A DNA stretch of 64,000 bases from positions 1 to 64,000 of the forward strand of contig JASHRF010000061.1 of NCBI GenBank assembly GCA_030037545.1. Reading direction: 5' to 3'. The position numbers were made by a program, and so were the translations under genes. The first letter of the stretch is position 1. Every line of letters begins with the position of its first letter. Origin of the DNA: Acidobacteriaceae bacterium. Its GTDB lineage: Bacteria; Acidobacteriota; Terriglobia; Terriglobales; Acidobacteriaceae. Below are positions 61,504 through 64,000 of this stretch, one piece after another. The notes under the pieces were generated by a model. That model made no database searches. It saw nothing but the letters and a program-made list of their open reading frames with translations, and had not been told where the DNA came from.

Positions 61504-64000
61504 TTACTGAACTGAAACCGGCAAGGTGAAGATGGGCGTTGTCAGCGAGCTCTGCGTCAGAGCCTCTGGGTTGTAGGTGATGATTTGCACGTTATAACTG
61601 CCGGCGGGCGTTGCTACCTTGGGCGCCGACGGCGGCGTTGAGTATCCGGCATTCGTGCAGGCGGTGATGCCCATGAACAGTCCGGAAAGCACCATCGCCA
61701 CGCAGATCATGGCCATGTACCGAGTGAGTCTCTTGCGGCCGGCGATCAGGCCGAGCAGCCCCAGGCCAAACAGGCCGGCCAGCGACCAAGGCTCCTGCCT
61801 GGCGATGGACGCGGTGATGGGTCCGTTGGCAGCGACATTGGTGCTGATCGTCATTACAACGGTTGTGAGCTGCGGGCCGGTCGCAGTTGCCGAACTTGAT
61901 CCCGATCCAGAGATGGCGGAGGTGGAAACCTCAAATTGGGTCGAGGAAAGCCCGGTAGGGAGAACGGTGAAACTCAACTTATTCAAAGCGTAGAGGCTGT
62001 CAGTTTGGGTCGCAGACATCGTGATTACCGCGCCTGCCGGGAAATTATTGCTCGCCGTAAGGGTCAGATTCCCGCCGGAAGCCGAGTATGCTGTAATTTG
62101 AGCCGTGTCCTCACCCACAGGCGAGGTGCCGGTGCTGGTGTTGGCGTAATTAAACGTGCATTCGGAGTACTCCGGCAAAGTGCTCACAGGGTTGGTCGCC
62201 GCCAGCTGGATAGGCGCATCGGCCGAGTTGCATTCCAGACTCACGCCCGAGCTCCCGAAACCCACCAGCGGCATGAGCGTCAGAGCCACCTGGGTTGGCG
62301 TCCCCGGCGTGATGTTTACCGTCCCGGAAGGCGCAGTGATTTGAATGCTTTGTACGATGACCTCGAATTGCGACACCACGGGTGTCTCCTGCATGTAATT
62401 CACATCACCGCTGTATACGGCCGTCAAGTTGTACACCCCGGTGTTCAGATTCGCCAGCGAGAAGGTAGCCACACCGTTGGCGTTCACCGCAACCGCGCCA
62501 TTGATGCCCTGGGTTGGATCGGCTGGCGTGCAGGTGCCGTTCGCATAGGCCGAGCAGAAGCTGACGGTTCCCGTAGGCGTTCCCACAGGCGAGGTCACGA
62601 CCGCCGATACATAAGCCGCCCCTGTCTGCAGCACGTAGGTACTTCCGTTGTAAACGGTCACGTAATTCGGATTCGCGGTGCAGCTCGTCGACGACGGGGC
62701 GTCGGGCAATAGAGTAGTCGCGTTCAAACACTGACTGCTCGTCATCGGCACCCCCAGGGCAATGGTCGGCACTGCCTGGGCGATGGTGAAGGTGGCCTTG
62801 ACGGCGCTGCCGGCAAAGCAGGTGGATGTCGAACAGGTGTTCTGGGTGGCGCCGGCGGTCCCGTAGCCCCCGTAATCTGCGCTGACGGTGTAGGTTCCGC
62901 CCAGCAGGCCATTGTAGGTAAAGGTGACGCTGCCGTCACTGCCCAGTGCCTCGGTCTGCTTGGCCAGATTGCCGTTGGCGCTGCCCACCGAAAGCGTCAC
63001 GTTACCCTGCGGTGTCCCGGCGGATGCGCAGTTCGCTCCCCCAGAGGCGGAGCAGACTACGGTCACCTGGATGGTTACGCACCCGGGATAGGTCAAGATG
63101 CCCGAGCACCCTGTGCCCGTCGCGGGAGCAACGGTAATCGCCGCTGTGGTCGCCGGCCGAAGATCCACGACTACATCGCCCGATACCGCGATATTTACGC
63201 CCGCCGCGGCATTCACGGCGTTGCTCACGACGTTGATGGATGCCGAGGTGGTGTCGGCAGCCGGCGCATCCAGTTGCATGCCGAGGTAGCAGGATCCACC
63301 CTGCGAAATGGGAGTGGACGAGCTGCAAGCCGGCGAGCCTTGAGTGGCCGATATGACCGCGTAATCGCTGGCGCTGGTCCCGGTGATGAGATCAATTGCC
63401 GGGTTATCGGAGACCTCCAGCGGCACGTTGCCCAGGTTGAGAATCTGCGCATCGACCTCGATAGGAACATTGGGATTGATTTCTACCCCTCCGTTGTTGA
63501 AGTTGACGGTGCCGCCGATGCCGAGTTGCGCCAAGCCGGCTGTCGACCCGGAGCCGTAATCGGCATAGACATTTTGGGAACCGTCCAGCGCCACGCCCCA
63601 CGGTGCGGCGGGGCCGCTGCCCAGAGCGCTGCTGATCACAACCGGAGCGTTGGTATTCAGGGCCCCGGTGGTGGTGTCCCAGGGAATCCACTCCAATCCG
63701 TTCTCTCCTGCCACAAAGACAGAACTCGAGGGATCCACGGCAATGCCCGTCACTCCCTGGAGACCGGTGGCAAGCTTCGCCGGAGCGGCGTTGCCTCCAA
63801 ATGGCATCGAGATCTCATACAGGTTGCCTCCATCGGCAACCCACACATTCCCTGAGGTGTCGGTCGCAATGGCGGTCGGACCCGTGAATCCAGTCCCCAG
63901 CGTTATCTGCGGGTAGCCACCGGAAACCATCAGCAGATTTGCCTGAGGATTCGGTATCTCGACTACCTGCTTGTTGGCCTCATCGGCTACGAACACATCT
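61504..64000 (-). CDS. Giant NHL-repeat/Ig-like surface protein, N-terminus outside window
   Basis: The frame is open to the window edge (the codon before residue V of VFVADEANKQVVEIPN is in frame), so the 5' part is missing. The visible 830 residues have NHL-like units (AIATDTSGNVWVADGGNLYE, GIAVDPSSSVFVAGENGLEW), an Ig-like region, Ig-like 3 domains (GNVTLSVGSANGNLAKQTEA, PTGTVSFCSAYANGTCTPAD) and a C-terminal module. That module reads WSLAGLFGLGLLGLIAGRKR, a second helix AMICVAMVLSGLFMGITAC, then VATPAGSYNVQI and a final strand ending LPVSVQ. The C-terminal module matches the protein at 57157-61356. Function likely adhesion or surface matrix. Confidence 0.78.
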   Translation of the reverse strand, partial: DVFVADEANKQVVEIPNPQANLLMVSGGYPQITLGTGFTGPTAIATDTSGNVWVADGGNLYEISMPFGGNAAPAKLATGLQGVTGIAVDPSSSVFVAGENGLEWIPWDTTTGALNTNAPVVISSALGSGPAAPWGVALDGSQNVYADYGSGSTAGLAQLGIGGTVNFNNGGVEINPNVPIEVDAQILNLGNVPLEVSDNPAIDLITGTSASDYAVISATQGSPACSSSTPISQGGSCYLGMQLDAPAADTTSASINVVSNAVNAAAGVNIAVSGDVVVDLRPATTAAITVAPATGTGCSGILTYPGCVTIQVTVVCSASGGANCASAGTPQGNVTLSVGSANGNLAKQTEALGSDGSVTFTYNGLLGGTYTVSADYGGYGTAGATQNTCSTSTCFAGSAVKATFTIAQAVPTIALGVPMTSSQCLNATTLLPDAPSSTSCTANPNYVTVYNGSTYVLQTGAAYVSAVVTSPVGTPTGTVSFCSAYANGTCTPADPTQGINGAVAVNANGVATFSLANLNTGVYNLTAVYSGDVNYMQETPVVSQFEVIVQSIQITAPSGTVNITPGTPTQVALTLMPLVGFGSSGVSLECNSADAPIQLAATNPVSTLPEYSECTFNYANTSTGTSPVGEDTAQITAYSASGGNLTLTASNNFPAGAVITMSATQTDSLYALNKLSFTVLPTGLSSTQFEVSTSAISGSGSSSATATGPQLTTVVMTISTNVAANGPITASIARQEPWSLAGLFGLGLLGLIAGRKRLTRYMAMICVAMVLSGLFMGITACTNAGYSTPPSAPKVATPAGSYNVQIITYNPEALTQSSLTTPIFTLPVSVQ

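Noticed and set aside
1-64000. tRNA, rRNA, CRISPR or prophage features
   Set aside because: No CCA-adjacent cloverleaf-like stretches, no regular short repeats with spacers, and no phage structural genes were noticed while reading; this is a visual negative, not a computed one.

Overview
The window looks like a chromosomal segment of a GC-rich soil acidobacterium (class Terriglobia, Acidobacteriaceae-like). This rests on family content, not on a marker gene. It carries a PadR-regulated MacB/FtsX-type orphan permease, a ~1180-residue Oar-like TonB-dependent receptor, giant NHL/Ig-repeat secreted proteins, several secreted glycoside hydrolases behind Ig-like repeats, and a PQQ dehydrogenase with built-in cytochrome c domains. 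No rRNA, tRNA, CRISPR array, prophage or replication origin was seen.

Layout. 1-407: the end of an IS66-like element that cuts a conserved hypothetical gene. 566-8474: an OprB-like porin, the PadR/permease pair, a MASE1-GGDEF diguanylate cyclase and an EamA transporter. 8474-8820: two gene remnants (a BaiN/HI0933-type flavoprotein and an orphan permease) abutting in opposite orientation. 9041-15795: a tightly overlapping operon of an ECF sigma factor, a zinc-finger/FecR membrane protein with a very large outer domain, and two ABC-2 export systems. 15836-22558: a frameshifted lipoprotein remnant, the Oar-like receptor with a clear promoter and a 36-bp palindrome, a PI-PLC-like enzyme and an MFS transporter. 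22666-24802: an aldehyde dehydrogenase convergent with a TetR regulator.

25101-33825: an operon with a strong sigma-70 promoter and a 19-bp LacI-type palindrome just downstream. It encodes an FGGY sugar kinase, a class II aldolase with all metal ligands, a class III aminotransferase, a second aldolase-fold protein that has lost the ligands, a DUF5597/GH35-like glycosidase and a GH92 mannosidase. 34310-40307: periplasmic sugar/alcohol oxidation. A gluconate-2-dehydrogenase-3-like subunit, a GMC flavoenzyme with a cysteine cluster and a nine-haem cytochrome overlap one another, and a PQQ dehydrogenase with two inserted haem domains follows. 40343-42214: a PaiB-like FMN protein, a 121-bp MITE-like element and a GH3 remnant. 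42215-44611: L-rhamnose isomerase and the rhamnose symporter.

44886-56744: secreted GH44, a LacI regulator, a ROK kinase, a large GH-A clan enzyme and a GH30 lipoprotein. 57157-64000: two tandem giant NHL/Ig-repeat surface proteins, the second running off the window.

Taken together the window reads as a plant- or microbial-polysaccharide utilisation region: extracellular hydrolases release sugars, a TonB receptor and RhaT import them, and cytoplasmic kinase/aldolase/isomerase steps and periplasmic FAD/PQQ oxidation consume them. The best candidates for undescribed systems are the kinase/aldolase/aminotransferase/pseudo-aldolase operon, the GMC plus nine-haem cytochrome complex, and the ECF/FecR/dual-ABC operon. 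All family assignments were made by eye from motifs and remembered family features. No database search was run.
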